A DNA stretch of 64,000 bases from Bradyrhizobium sp. Tv2a-2 (GTDB lineage Bacteria > Pseudomonadota > Alphaproteobacteria > Rhizobiales > Xanthobacteraceae), in assembly GCF_000472425.1 (NCBI RefSeq), contig NZ_AXAI01000012.1, positions 142,817-206,816 on the forward strand, read 5' to 3'. The position numbers and the translations under genes are program-made. The number at the start of each line of letters is the position of its first letter. The stretch's first letter is position 1. The notes under the pieces were generated by a model. That model ran no database searches and had not been told where the DNA came from. It was given only the letters and a program-made list of their open reading frames with translations. Below, one piece after another: positions 15,749 through 25,024 of this stretch.

Positions 15749-17303
15749 CGGCGACCTCGCTGCGAGTGTTGCCTTCACTGCCGGCCTGTTCGACGATCTT
15801 GCTGAAATATTGCCGAGCCTTGGCGGCATCGCCCAGTTGCTCGGCCGCTCGCGCAGCGCCGGCATAAGCACCGAGCCGGTTCGGCTCCTTTTTCAGTGTC
15901 GCCTCGAAGGCCGTCAGCGCGTCCTTGGCATTGCCGCTGTCGCGCAACATCTCGCCATAGAGCTCGCGCGCCGGCTTGGGAACGCCTGGTGTCACCGGAT
16001 GCTTCTCGGTGCGGTCCTCGGCGTCGGCGGCATCGCTCATGGCCTTCAGCGCGTCGTCCTTCTTTCCTTCGGCATAAAGCACCCAGGCGGAGGCGATCTT
16101 CGCCTGGATATCGACTTGTTCGGTCCAGTACGCATCCTTTGCTGCCCGAAGCTTGTCGCGAAGCTCGCCAAGCTTGGCGATGTCGGCCTTGGCCGCCTCG
16201 GGATCACCGGCGCGAGCGGCTCCGAGAGCACGGGCGAAATAGGTGATGGCCTGCGCGTTTGCCTGCGGGCTCGGACGCACCGTCAGATCCTCCGCGGCCT
16301 TCCAGTCGCCCCGCTCCAGCGCGTAACGCGCCGGCGAGGCGGCCTCCGCGTAAGGCCCTGCGATGAAGCTTTCGCTGAATCCGGCGACGCTCTTCATCTC
16401 GTCGATCACGGCCTTGGCCTTGTCGTCCTGGCCGAGCTGCAGATAGGCATAGACCAGATAATCCATCGCGTGCAGCTCGTCGGACAAGTCGCCCGTCTCC
16501 TTCGCGGAGCGCGCGGAGGCGACATTGGATGCGATCGAGTCGTTCCAATAGCCGACTCTCGTGAAGATGTGCGAGGGCATGTGCAGAGCATGTGGCGCGT
16601 CCGGCGCGATCTTGGCGTAGCGCCGCGCGGCTTCGATGCCTTTATCTGCGATCGCGGGGTAGTCGTAGAGATGGATCAAATAGTGCGCCACGCCCGGATG
16701 CATCGGCTGCCGCAAGGCGATCGTCTCGAGAATGGCCGCGCCCTTGAGCTGGTTGGCATAGGTCTTGTCGGCCGGCGAAGCCGACGTGTTGAGCGCGAGC
16801 GCATAGTGAATTTGCGCCTCATCGTCATCAGGATAGCGTTGCGCCAGGGCTTCCATCGCCTTCGCATAGGCCAGAAGCCGGGTTCGATGATCGAGCGTCT
16901 CGTAATTCGTGTACATCGCGGCCAGCGCGTCGACATAGGCTTGCTCGCGCTCCGTCTTGAAGCCGATGGCCCTCGCCTTCTCGATCGCCGCAGCCCCCTC
17001 CGCGAGATTCTTCACCGGCGGCGCGGTATGAGGATTCCACAACAGACTAAGGGCGATGCCCCAATAGGCGATGCTGCAGGCGGGATCGGCCTTCAGCGTA
17101 TCCTCAAACATTTTCTGCGAGGCGCGGTACCAGAACGAGTGCTGGTACAGCATGCCGCGGTCGAACAGCTTTTGCGCTTCAGCGTTGCACGAGGTTTCGA
17201 AATGAACCTTGCCAAGCTTGTCTTCGTCCGATTGGGCAAAGGCCGGGTTGGCGAATGATACGGCGGCCAACACCGTTACCAGAGAAAGTGATGCCCTCAC
17301 CAT
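15720..17303 (-). CDS. Secreted tetratricopeptide-repeat protein
   Basis: 527 residues. A signal peptide (1-24, ending NPAFAQ) exports it to the periplasm. The mature protein is helical throughout. Paired-helix repeats are visible at YRASQKMFEDTLKADPACSIAYWGIA, DEAQIHYALALNTSA, GVAHYLIHLYDYP, ELHAMDYLVYAYLQLGQDDKA and AYAGAARAAEQLGDAAKARQYF, consistent with degenerate TPRs acting as a scaffold. YHHP-type catalytic motifs are absent. AGGAGG lies 7 bases before the ATG at 17303. Similar long secreted TPR proteins of unknown role are frequent in Bradyrhizobium and Rhodopseudomonas. It probably forms an operon with the overlapping gene downstream. Confidence 0.78.
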   Translation of the reverse strand: MVRASLSLVTVLAAVSFANPAFAQSDEDKLGKVHFETSCNAEAQKLFDRGMLYQHSFWYRASQKMFEDTLKADPACSIAYWGIALSLLWNPHTAPPVKNLAEGAAAIEKARAIGFKTEREQAYVDALAAMYTNYETLDHRTRLLAYAKAMEALAQRYPDDDEAQIHYALALNTSASPADKTYANQLKGAAILETIALRQPMHPGVAHYLIHLYDYPAIADKGIEAARRYAKIAPDAPHALHMPSHIFTRVGYWNDSIASNVASARSAKETGDLSDELHAMDYLVYAYLQLGQDDKAKAVIDEMKSVAGFSESFIAGPYAEAASPARYALERGDWKAAEDLTVRPSPQANAQAITYFARALGAARAGDPEAAKADIAKLGELRDKLRAAKDAYWTEQVDIQAKIASAWVLYAEGKKDDALKAMSDAADAEDRTEKHPVTPGVPKPARELYGEMLRDSGNAKDALTAFEATLKKEPNRLGAYAGAARAAEQLGDAAKARQYFSKIVEQAGSEGNTRSEVADARAYLAGH

Positions 17304-17551
17304 GATGAGCCTCCTGTTCTCGCGACCGCGCAGCAGGGCAATTGGGGGGATTCTGGAACCGCCAGCCATGCGGCTTTTCGCTTCACAATACAGATTTCGT
17401 CATAAAATATGGAAGAGCATCATACGCCCCAAGACGCGGCCAACTCAATGGTAATCTGGTTGCGTCGCGGCCGGACCGAGTCAACGGCAAACACCGAGCT
17501 GACACAAACCGCTCGGCATTTCCGCGGGAAGGGGCACCGCTTGCCCGCGCC

Positions 17552-18358
17552 CTACTGCGTCCGGATAGGTGAGTCCTTCAGGCCGTTGTTGTCATAAGCC
17601 TGTCGCAACACGCCGTCCGACGTCGCGTCCGTCATGAATTTCTTGACGAAGGCGAGCGACTGCGGATGGTTCAGCGGCACGGCCGCCGCGGTGACCGTCT
17701 TCTTGAATGTCTCGTCCAGCACCTTGGTGCCCGGAAGCTTCTTCGCCATGGCATTGAGCTGGTCGCGCGAGAGTGCGAAGGCGTCGACCGCGCCGTTCTT
17801 GAGAAGGTTGAAGATTTCATCATAGGTCGCATAGCCCGTGACCTTGGCGTTCTTCAGATACGCCTGCGCGCCGCGCATGGTCGTGGTGTTGTTGACGGCG
17901 GCGACCTTGATGCCCGCCTGGTCGAGCGTGACGAAATTGGTCACGTTCGAGCCGGCCTTGACGATGTAGGTTGCGTCCGCGACCTCGTAGACCGGGCCGA
18001 ACGACATCTTGGCTTCGCGCTCGGTGTCCTTGGGCAGGAACGTGACGTCCCAGGTGCCTTTTGCGGCGGCATCGGTGATCTCGCCGGAATTCCGGTGTAC
18101 GACATATTCCACGGGAACGCCGAGCTGCGCCGCCATGGACTTGCCGAGATCGACGGGAACACCGGCATAGCCGGTCTCGGTCTTTGTGCACCAGAACGCG
18201 CCGCCGGCCGGGCTGATCGCGATCGCGACCCGCAATTTTCCGGTCGGCGCGATTTCGTCCTTCAAACCGTCAGCCGCAGCCGGCATCATCATCATCGCTC
18301 CCAGAACCGTTGCACCAAGACCCAGGCTCGCCAGGGCCCGCAAAAATCGATTCAGCAT
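17552..18358 (-). CDS. Solitary amino-acid-type ABC substrate-binding protein
   Basis: 268 residues with a signal peptide (1-30, MMMMPAAADG at its end). The bacterial extracellular solute-binding family 3 pattern is clear: APTGKLRVAIAISPAGGAFW, GVPVDLGKSMAAQLGVPVEYV, GTWDVTFLPKDTEREAKMSFGPVY, and the hinge and second lobe IKVAAVNNTTTMRGAQAYL, KNGAVDAFALSRDQL. This family binds polar amino acids or related compounds. No permease or ATPase gene is adjacent. GGGGGAGGGAG before the ATG at 18358 decides the start. Divergent from the RND operon. Confidence 0.83.
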   Translation of the reverse strand: MLNRFLRALASLGLGATVLGAMMMMPAAADGLKDEIAPTGKLRVAIAISPAGGAFWCTKTETGYAGVPVDLGKSMAAQLGVPVEYVVHRNSGEITDAAAKGTWDVTFLPKDTEREAKMSFGPVYEVADATYIVKAGSNVTNFVTLDQAGIKVAAVNNTTTMRGAQAYLKNAKVTGYATYDEIFNLLKNGAVDAFALSRDQLNAMAKKLPGTKVLDETFKKTVTAAAVPLNHPQSLAFVKKFMTDATSDGVLRQAYDNNGLKDSPIRTQ

Positions 18359-18594
18359 TGAACTCCCTCCCCCATGAGCTTTTCGGCGGATCCTCGTCAT
18401 CGTCGTTCATCTTACGCCGCTTTGAGAAGACAAATTCTTGAAAGCAAGATCAAGATGTCATCCCCATGAACATGGCATGTCGCGGCGCAACGGCTGGCCA
18501 CAGAGTGCGGTCGGGTTTCGGGTTCCACTGGATGCGGAATGTTGCTATGCAGACGCGAGCCTGCTTGCAGGCGTTGAACACAAGAGGCATTGTA

Positions 18595-19782
18595 ATGACG
18601 CCTGCTCGTCCGCTTCAACTCCGGCTGACCCATGGCAGGCATCCGATACGGCTCGCAGCCGCTTCCCTTGCGCTGGTCACTCTCGCAGGCTGCGAGCAGA
18701 ACATCTACGCGCCGCCGCCACCACCCAAGGTCGACGTCGCCGTGCCCGTGCAGCGGACGATCACGCGCTATCTGGAAGCGACCGGCAACACCGCAGCCGT
18801 CAAGCAGGTCGATCTGGTGGCGCGCGTTTCGGGCTTCCTGCAATCGATCGATTACACGGACGGCGCCTTCGTCAAGGAAGGCACCATGCTGTTCACGATC
18901 GAGCCGGAGACCTACAAGCTCAAGCTCGATCAGGCGCGGGCAGCCGAGGCCGGCGCGCAGGCCTCGCTGAAGCAGGCCGAGCTCGATTTTCAGCGCCAGA
19001 CCGATCTGGTCGCGCGCCAGGCCGTGTCGCAGGCAACGCTCGACACCTCCACCGCGAACCGCGACAATGCTCGGGCCAGTCTGCAGCAGGCGCAAGCCAA
19101 TACCAGGCTCGCGGCGCTCAATTACAGCTACACCAACGTGACCGCGCCGTTCGATGGCATGGTCAGCGCGCATCTCGTCTCAGTCGGCGAGCTGGTGGGA
19201 GCATCCTCCCCGACCCAGCTTGCGACCATCGTTTCCCAAGATCCGATCTATGTGAACTTCAACGTCAATGAGCGGGACGTGCTGCGGATCCGTGCCGAGG
19301 CGAAGCGCGAGGGTCGCCTGACGACAGCCCAACTCAAGCAGACGCCGGTCGAGATCGGCCTGCAGACCGAGGACGGCTATCCGCATGCCGGCAAGCTCGA
19401 CTACGCGGCGCCGACCATCGATCAGGCGACGGGGACGCTCGCCGTGCGCGGCCTCATTCCCAACGCCGAGCGTGTGCTGCTGCCCGGCTATTTCGTCCGG
19501 GTCCGCGTCCCCGTCGACACCCAGGACAACGCCCTGCTTGTGCCTGACACCGCGCTCGGCGCCGACCAGAGCGGCCGCTATCTGCTGGTTGTCAACAAGG
19601 ACAACGTCGTCGAGCAACGCACGGTGACGACCGGGCCGGTCGACAACGGCCTGCGCGTGATCGACTCTGGCCTCAAGCCTGATGACCGCGTCGTGATCGC
19701 GGGCCTGCTCCGGAGCATCCCGGGCCAGAAGGTCGATCCGCAGCTGCAGAAGATCCAGCAGCCGCAAGCCTCCGCCAAGTAA
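18595..19782 (+). CDS. RND efflux periplasmic adaptor lipoprotein (AcrA/MexE-like)
   Basis: 395 residues. A type II signal peptide ends in a lipobox LAGC with the lipidated Cys at 33, so it is anchored to the inner membrane. The core is in HlyD-family order: barrel-sandwich half (VDVAVPVQRTITRYLEATGNT), a coiled-coil hairpin (about 110-185, KLDQARAAEAGAQASLKQAEL and DNARASLQQAQANTRLA), the second lipoyl half (YTNVTAPFDGMV), beta-barrel and MP domains. It joins the pump at 19822 to an outer-membrane channel. AGAGG precedes the ATG at 18595; earlier in-frame starts would bury the lipobox signal. The pump gene follows after 39 bases. Confidence 0.88.
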   Translation: MTPARPLQLRLTHGRHPIRLAAASLALVTLAGCEQNIYAPPPPPKVDVAVPVQRTITRYLEATGNTAAVKQVDLVARVSGFLQSIDYTDGAFVKEGTMLFTIEPETYKLKLDQARAAEAGAQASLKQAELDFQRQTDLVARQAVSQATLDTSTANRDNARASLQQAQANTRLAALNYSYTNVTAPFDGMVSAHLVSVGELVGASSPTQLATIVSQDPIYVNFNVNERDVLRIRAEAKREGRLTTAQLKQTPVEIGLQTEDGYPHAGKLDYAAPTIDQATGTLAVRGLIPNAERVLLPGYFVRVRVPVDTQDNALLVPDTALGADQSGRYLLVVNKDNVVEQRTVTTGPVDNGLRVIDSGLKPDDRVVIAGLLRSIPGQKVDPQLQKIQQPQASAK

Positions 19783-19821
19783 GCGTCCACCACTTCAGGT
19801 CTTTGCCAGCAGGAGCGGGCC

Positions 19822-22800
19822 ATGATCTCGAAATTCTTCATCGAACGGCCGGTCCTTTCCAACGTGATCGCGCTTCTGATGATCCTGATCGGCGCGGTGG
19901 CGCTGCTCAACCTTCCGATAGCGCAATATCCCGACGTCGTGCCGCCGACCGTGCAGGTCACCACCCGCTATCCCGGCGCCAGCGCCAAGACCGTGATCGA
20001 CACCGTGGCGCTGCCGATCGAGCAGCAGGTCAACGGCGTTGAGGACATGCTTTACATGCAGTCCTATAGCGCCGCCGACGGCACCTATACCCTTACCGTG
20101 ACGTTCAAGATCGGCACCGACCTGAACTTCGCGCAGGTGCTGGTGCAGAACCGCGTCGCCAGCGCGCTGTCGCAACTGCCGCAGTCGGTGCAGAATCAGG
20201 GTGTCACCGTGCAGAAGAAATCGACATCGATTCTTCTGTTCGTGACGCTAAGCTCGCCTGACGCAAAATATGACAGCCTGTTCCTGAGCAACTATGCGAC
20301 CATCAACATCCGCGATGAGCTGTCGCGGTTGTCAGGCGTCGGCAATGTCACGGTGTTCGGCGCCGGCCAATATTCCATGCGCATCTGGCTCAATCCCAAC
20401 CAGCTGCAGGCGCGCGACCTGGAGCCTCAGGACGTCATCCAGGCGATCCAGCAGCAGAGCCAGCAGGTCTCCGCCGGACAGGTCGGCAGCCCGCCCACGC
20501 CGCCGGGGCAGGCATTCCAATACACGCTCAACGTCAACGGACGGCTGGCGGATGTGAGCCAGTTCGAGAACATCATCGTCAAGACCGGCAACAATGGCGA
20601 GGTGACGCGGGTGCGCGACGTCGGCTCGGTCGAGCTCGGCGCGCAAACCTACAGCCAGATATTTTCGCTCAACAATCAGCCGGCCGCCGGCATCGGCGTG
20701 TTCCAGTCCCCCGGCGCCAACGCGCTCGAGGTGCAGCAGGCGGTCGAGAAGAAGATGGCCGAGCTTGCGCGCGCCTTCCCGCAAGGCGTCACGTACAGCA
20801 CGCCCTTCGACACCACAAAATTCGTGTCAGCCTCGGTGCATGAGGTCTACAAGACCCTGATCGAGGCCGGCTTCCTCGTGCTGGTGGTGATCCTTTTGTT
20901 CCTGCAGGACTGGCGCGCCATGCTGGTGCCGGCAACCACGGTGCCGGTCACCATCATCGGCGCCTTTGCTGCGATGGCCGCGCTCGGCTTCACCATCAAT
21001 TTGTCGACGCTGTTTGCCATCGTGCTCGCGATCGGCATCGTGGTCGACGACGCCATCGTGGTGGTCGAGGGCGCCGCCCACAATATCGAGCAGGGCATGA
21101 ACGGCCACGACGCCGCCATCCGAGCGATGGACCAGCTGTTCGGACCGATCATCGGCATTACGCTGGTCCTGATCTCGGTATTCCTGCCGGCCTCGTTCCT
21201 GCCGGGGCTGACGGGCCGCATGTATTCACAATTCGCGCTCGTGATCGCCGCTACCGCGCTGCTCAGCGCCATCAACGCCGCAACTCTCAAGCCCACGCAA
21301 TGCGCGCTGTGGCTGCGCCCGGCGGTTCCGATGGAACAGCGTAACTGGTTCAATCGCGGCTTCAACGATGTCTACGGCCGGTTGGAACGCCGCTACACCG
21401 CGCTGATCGGCGTGATCGTGCGGCATGCGGGCGTCTCCGTGACCATTGCGCTGATCCTCATCGGCCTTGGCTTCTATGGGCTTGCCCGCGTGCCGACCGG
21501 CTTCCTTCCGATCGAGGACCAGGGCTATCTGCTCGCCGCCGTCCAGCTGCCCGACGGGGCGGCGCTCGACCGGACCCAGGAGGTGCTGAAGCAGGTTTCC
21601 GAGATCGCGCAGAAGACGCCCGGCGTCGCCCAGGTTACTACCATCGCCGGCATCTCTGCGCTCGACAGCAGCGCGAGCCTCGCCAACGCCGGCGTCGCCT
21701 ACATCGTGCTGAAGGATTGGTCCTCGCGTGGTCCAGGCGAGGATCTGCGCTCGCTGGTCTATGGGCTGAACGACAAGATGGCAACCATCATGGGAGGCCG
21801 CGTGCTGGTGATCCCGCCGCCGCCGATCCAGGGCATCGGCAACGCCGCCGGCTTTGCCATGCAGGTGGAATTGCGCGACGGCGGGAGCGACTATGCCAAG
21901 CTGCAGGCGATCACGACCGCAATGGTCTCCAACGCACAGAGTCAGAGCGCGCTGCAGCGCGTGCAGTCACCGTTCCGGGCCAACGTGCCGCAATATGATG
22001 TCGAGGTTGACCGCGTCAAGACTCAGACCCTGCATGTCACCACCGACCAGGTGTTCTCGGCGCTGTCGACCTATCTCGGCTCCTCCTATGTCAACCAGTT
22101 CAACAAATTCGGCCGCGTGTTTCAGGTTTACACGCAAGCCGATGCGCAATTTCGCCTGACCGAGCGCGATATCGCCAACATGAAGGTGCGCAACCAGAAC
22201 GGCGACATGGTCCCGATCGGTACGGTGGCGAAGATCACGCCCGCAGTGGGCCCGTCGCTGATCAGCCTCTACAACCTATACCCGTCCTCGACCATCGTCG
22301 GCCTGCCCGCGCAGGGCTACAGCTCCGGCCAGTCGCTGAGCTTGATGGAGCAGATCGCGGATAAAACCCTGCCGCACGGCACGGGCTATGAATGGACGGC
22401 AATGTCGTATCAGGAGAAGGCCGTCTCCAACCAGATCTACTACGCGTTTGGTCTGGCGATGCTGCTCGTCTACCTCGTGCTCGCCGGGCAATATGAGAGC
22501 TGGTTCACGCCGATCTCGGTGCTCCTCGCGGTGCCGCTGTCTTTGCTCGGGCCGACCATCGTGCTGGAGGGGTTGAAGATCGACAACAATCTCTATGTCC
22601 AGATCGGCTTGATCCTCCTGATCGCGCTGTCGGCGAAGAACGCGATCCTGATCGTCGAGGTCGCCGTCGAATTGCACCGCGACCACGGCAGGCCGCTGAT
22701 CGAATCCGCAATCGAGGCGGCGCGCGTCCGCTTCCGCCCCATCCTGATGACGTCGTTCGCGTTCATCCTCGGCATGGTGCCGCTGGTGCTGGCGACCGGC

Positions 22801-22977
22801 GCCGGCGCCAGCGCGCGCAAGTCGATCGGCATCACCGCGTTCTCGGGCATGCTGGCCTCGACCTGCCTTGCCGTCCTGTTCGTGCCGGCCTTCTTCGTCG
22901 TGGTGCAGCGCTTCGAGAACTGGCGTACGGAGCGGAAGGCAAAGGCCCCCGCCACGCAGGCCGCGCCGCAGGCGTGA
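19822..22977 (+). CDS. RND multidrug efflux transporter, HAE1 family (AcrB/MexF-like)
   Basis: 1051 residues, full length for the hydrophobe/amphiphile efflux-1 family, a homotrimeric proton/drug antiporter of the inner membrane. It begins with the family's ISKFFIERPVLSNVIALLMI. The proton-relay Asp pair is in IGIVVDDAIVVVE (about 408-411), and the transmembrane Lys is in LIALSAKNAILIVEVAVE near 940. Twelve membrane helices in two sets of six flank two large periplasmic loops, the second opening FYGLARVPTGFLPIEDQGY. Co-transcribed with the adaptor lipoprotein. No outer-membrane factor gene follows, so TolC-type partners must come from elsewhere. Substrates unknown; the pairing resembles MexEF. 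Confidence 0.92.
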   Translation: MISKFFIERPVLSNVIALLMILIGAVALLNLPIAQYPDVVPPTVQVTTRYPGASAKTVIDTVALPIEQQVNGVEDMLYMQSYSAADGTYTLTVTFKIGTDLNFAQVLVQNRVASALSQLPQSVQNQGVTVQKKSTSILLFVTLSSPDAKYDSLFLSNYATINIRDELSRLSGVGNVTVFGAGQYSMRIWLNPNQLQARDLEPQDVIQAIQQQSQQVSAGQVGSPPTPPGQAFQYTLNVNGRLADVSQFENIIVKTGNNGEVTRVRDVGSVELGAQTYSQIFSLNNQPAAGIGVFQSPGANALEVQQAVEKKMAELARAFPQGVTYSTPFDTTKFVSASVHEVYKTLIEAGFLVLVVILLFLQDWRAMLVPATTVPVTIIGAFAAMAALGFTINLSTLFAIVLAIGIVVDDAIVVVEGAAHNIEQGMNGHDAAIRAMDQLFGPIIGITLVLISVFLPASFLPGLTGRMYSQFALVIAATALLSAINAATLKPTQCALWLRPAVPMEQRNWFNRGFNDVYGRLERRYTALIGVIVRHAGVSVTIALILIGLGFYGLARVPTGFLPIEDQGYLLAAVQLPDGAALDRTQEVLKQVSEIAQKTPGVAQVTTIAGISALDSSASLANAGVAYIVLKDWSSRGPGEDLRSLVYGLNDKMATIMGGRVLVIPPPPIQGIGNAAGFAMQVELRDGGSDYAKLQAITTAMVSNAQSQSALQRVQSPFRANVPQYDVEVDRVKTQTLHVTTDQVFSALSTYLGSSYVNQFNKFGRVFQVYTQADAQFRLTERDIANMKVRNQNGDMVPIGTVAKITPAVGPSLISLYNLYPSSTIVGLPAQGYSSGQSLSLMEQIADKTLPHGTGYEWTAMSYQEKAVSNQIYYAFGLAMLLVYLVLAGQYESWFTPISVLLAVPLSLLGPTIVLEGLKIDNNLYVQIGLILLIALSAKNAILIVEVAVELHRDHGRPLIESAIEAARVRFRPILMTSFAFILGMVPLVLATGAGASARKSIGITAFSGMLASTCLAVLFVPAFFVVVQRFENWRTERKAKAPATQAAPQA

Positions 22978-23022
22978 TCACAAACGCGGAGCTAGGGCGG
23001 ACGGCCGAGCCCGCTGAGCGCA

Positions 23023-24372
23023 TCAGAAGTGGACCTCGGTGCGCATACCAAGAACCACGGCATTATCGGTCTTCACGCCTGCGGCATTATACCCGCGCCC
23101 GCCAGGATTGATCACATACTGGACGTCGAATTTGAGGTTCATCCAACCGGTCGCCTGCCAGCCGTACCAGGCTTCGAGCGGAACCTCGTTACCGCCTGCA
23201 TTCGGGCCGAAGGCGGCCGAATTCACGTGGGTCGTGCCCACCGCGAAGCCGACTTCGTCCTCGGGCCGCGAGGCGAATGTTCCGGTGTGCTTGACGCCCC
23301 AGGCGATCTGGTAATCCTGGAACGACGTTCGATGATCGGCGACGGTCGTATTGAGGAAGGTATACCAACCCTGTGCTTTGGGGCCGTCGACGGTCAAGCG
23401 CTGCAGGATCGACTCATAAATGCCGTAGCGGCCTCTTTGATCCCCGAGATTTTGATCTGGGACACCGCCGACGCCCGGGATTATCGCGATGATCCCGGGG
23501 AGGCCACCATCAATCGTCGATGCACTGTCATACCAGCCGCCAAATCTCCAGGTCCCGTACAGGAGACCACTGGGACTCCATGTCAACTCCACCGGCACCA
23601 GCACACCCGAGCCGGGGTTTGAGCCAGGGACTCCCGGCAAGAAGTAGATGCTGGGGTCTGACGTCGTCAGATAGTTTGGATTGGCGTCGTAGACGCCAGC
23701 CGAAATTTTCAATTCCTTGGTGATACTGAAGTGGGCGACACCGGCCCATTGGCTCACCGGCCAGTTATAGATGTAACCACCCTGGATGTTGCCGGGCTGG
23801 CCGCCGCAGAAGGTCAGGTTGATGAACTCGCACAGGCCGAAGAAGAAGTCGGAGCCGACTGGAAGACGGCCGCCCTTGAGTTCAAGGCGGTCATCGAACA
23901 GCATCTGAGAGTAGTAGAGTTGGGTCAGGCGAAAAATATTGCCGCGGCCGAAAACTTCGTTGGTCAACTGCAGGGCCGGAATCCCTGCCTCGGCATTTAG
24001 ATTGCTGCCGTAGCGTTCAACCAGCGTGAGGCCGACCGTGCCGCCTGGAATGCCGGCCAGCTTCCCCATATCGAGCTTGGCCCCGAACCACAGCTGTCCA
24101 GCGTTGGCTGCGGTGTTCCTGTCTCCGCCCGACAGGTTGCCGACGGATTCATTACCAAGTGTCAGGCCAATATCGATGCCCTGCTCCTTGAGCTTCGTCC
24201 TGCCGAGATCGCCAAACAGATACGGTCTTGTCCAGAAATCATCGACCGAAACATAAGGAACCGGCGGAGCTTTCGTGAAAAGATCGTCCGCATGCGCTCC
24301 ACCACTCAGGAGAGATGACAAAGCAATTCCCACGCCGCACATGCGTGCGGTGTTTGCAAATCTATCCAACAT
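23023..24372 (-). CDS. Carbohydrate-selective porin, OprB family
   Basis: 449 residues with a signal peptide (1-28, SSLLSGGAHA). The mature protein has the OprB pattern: an N-terminal WTRPYLFGDLGRTKLKEQG, then GIDIGLTLGNESVGN, alternating amphipathic strands, and the C-terminal phenylalanine signature VVLGMRTEVHF expected for outer-membrane barrel insertion. LGRTKLKEQGIDIGL is the typical family start. Such 16-strand barrels let sugars cross the outer membrane. The gene is convergent with the RND pump gene, with only 45 bases between, and is unrelated to it in transcription. Confidence 0.88.
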   Translation of the reverse strand: MLDRFANTARMCGVGIALSSLLSGGAHADDLFTKAPPVPYVSVDDFWTRPYLFGDLGRTKLKEQGIDIGLTLGNESVGNLSGGDRNTAANAGQLWFGAKLDMGKLAGIPGGTVGLTLVERYGSNLNAEAGIPALQLTNEVFGRGNIFRLTQLYYSQMLFDDRLELKGGRLPVGSDFFFGLCEFINLTFCGGQPGNIQGGYIYNWPVSQWAGVAHFSITKELKISAGVYDANPNYLTTSDPSIYFLPGVPGSNPGSGVLVPVELTWSPSGLLYGTWRFGGWYDSASTIDGGLPGIIAIIPGVGGVPDQNLGDQRGRYGIYESILQRLTVDGPKAQGWYTFLNTTVADHRTSFQDYQIAWGVKHTGTFASRPEDEVGFAVGTTHVNSAAFGPNAGGNEVPLEAWYGWQATGWMNLKFDVQYVINPGGRGYNAAGVKTDNAVVLGMRTEVHF

Positions 24373-25024
24373 TTCTTTGTTGCCTCCCGGCGTCCCCGGC
24401 TTTGTCTATTCTTGTGACGCGTCCCTGCCCAAAGCCCTAAAGCCTGGAACGAGCTCCCTCCCCAGCAGATGCTGATCTCTGCCGCCGAAGACCCGGCGCA
24501 CATCAACCTGAGGTTGGATTTTACCTTAGCGTGTATTGTGACGATCGCATATAGTATTACTAGATGACCGATTTGATATCCGCGCAGCTGTGTTCGACGG
24601 GACACATGCGCTTTGAAATCTCCATTCAGCGTCGGTCCGGACAGAAGCCACGCGCCGCAGCCTGTTCCGTGAGGGAGCCGTTGAACTTGTCAAACATGGG
24701 CGCGAGTACGATGAAGCTGCCAACGACGGCGCTCTGCCGGAGTGTGCTTACTCCCGACAGCAAGAGACTATTGCGGATGACCTCGATCGGTGCCGAGTGG
24801 CCGCGACAAGATTTTTCCTCGTTCTTGCCCACCGCGCAGCCAGCGCCCGTAGACCGGGCGGTGCAGCAGCACGCCGAGGATCAACGCAAATACCGGCGGG
24901 ACAGGCTCAGGCCTGAGGCCTATCCACGCCTGCTTAGTTTAGGTTTGACCAATCGAACCGCTCGCTTCACCCCTCCCCGCTGGGGAGAGGTGAAGACCTG
25001 GGCCGCCAGCCGAACTTGATCTCA
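24373..25024. other. Gene-free stretch; one ATG-less open frame and a hairpin repeat
   Basis: 652 bases upstream of the porin gene and downstream of the MFS gene. It must hold the porin promoter. An open frame without ATG runs from 24617 to 24913 on the plus strand; its middle reads FREGAVELVKHGREYDEAAN, which looks protein-like, but I recognise no family and see no start, so it may be a decayed remnant. A CACCTCTCC-type hairpin lies at 24965-24995. Confidence 0.4.
24965..24995. repeat. CTTCACCCCTCCCC hairpin repeat
   Basis: CTTCACCCCTCCCC pairs with GGGGAGAGGTGAAG (one mismatch) around a 3-base centre. Same family as 798-819 and 10759-10892. It lies 29 bases after the 3' end of the MFS gene (25025), in the right place to end its transcript. 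Confidence 0.65.

Noticed and set aside
24617..24913. ATG-less open frame of 99 codons upstream of the porin gene
   Set aside because: Protein-like in its middle but with no start codon or recognised family, so kept only as a note on the gene-free stretch.
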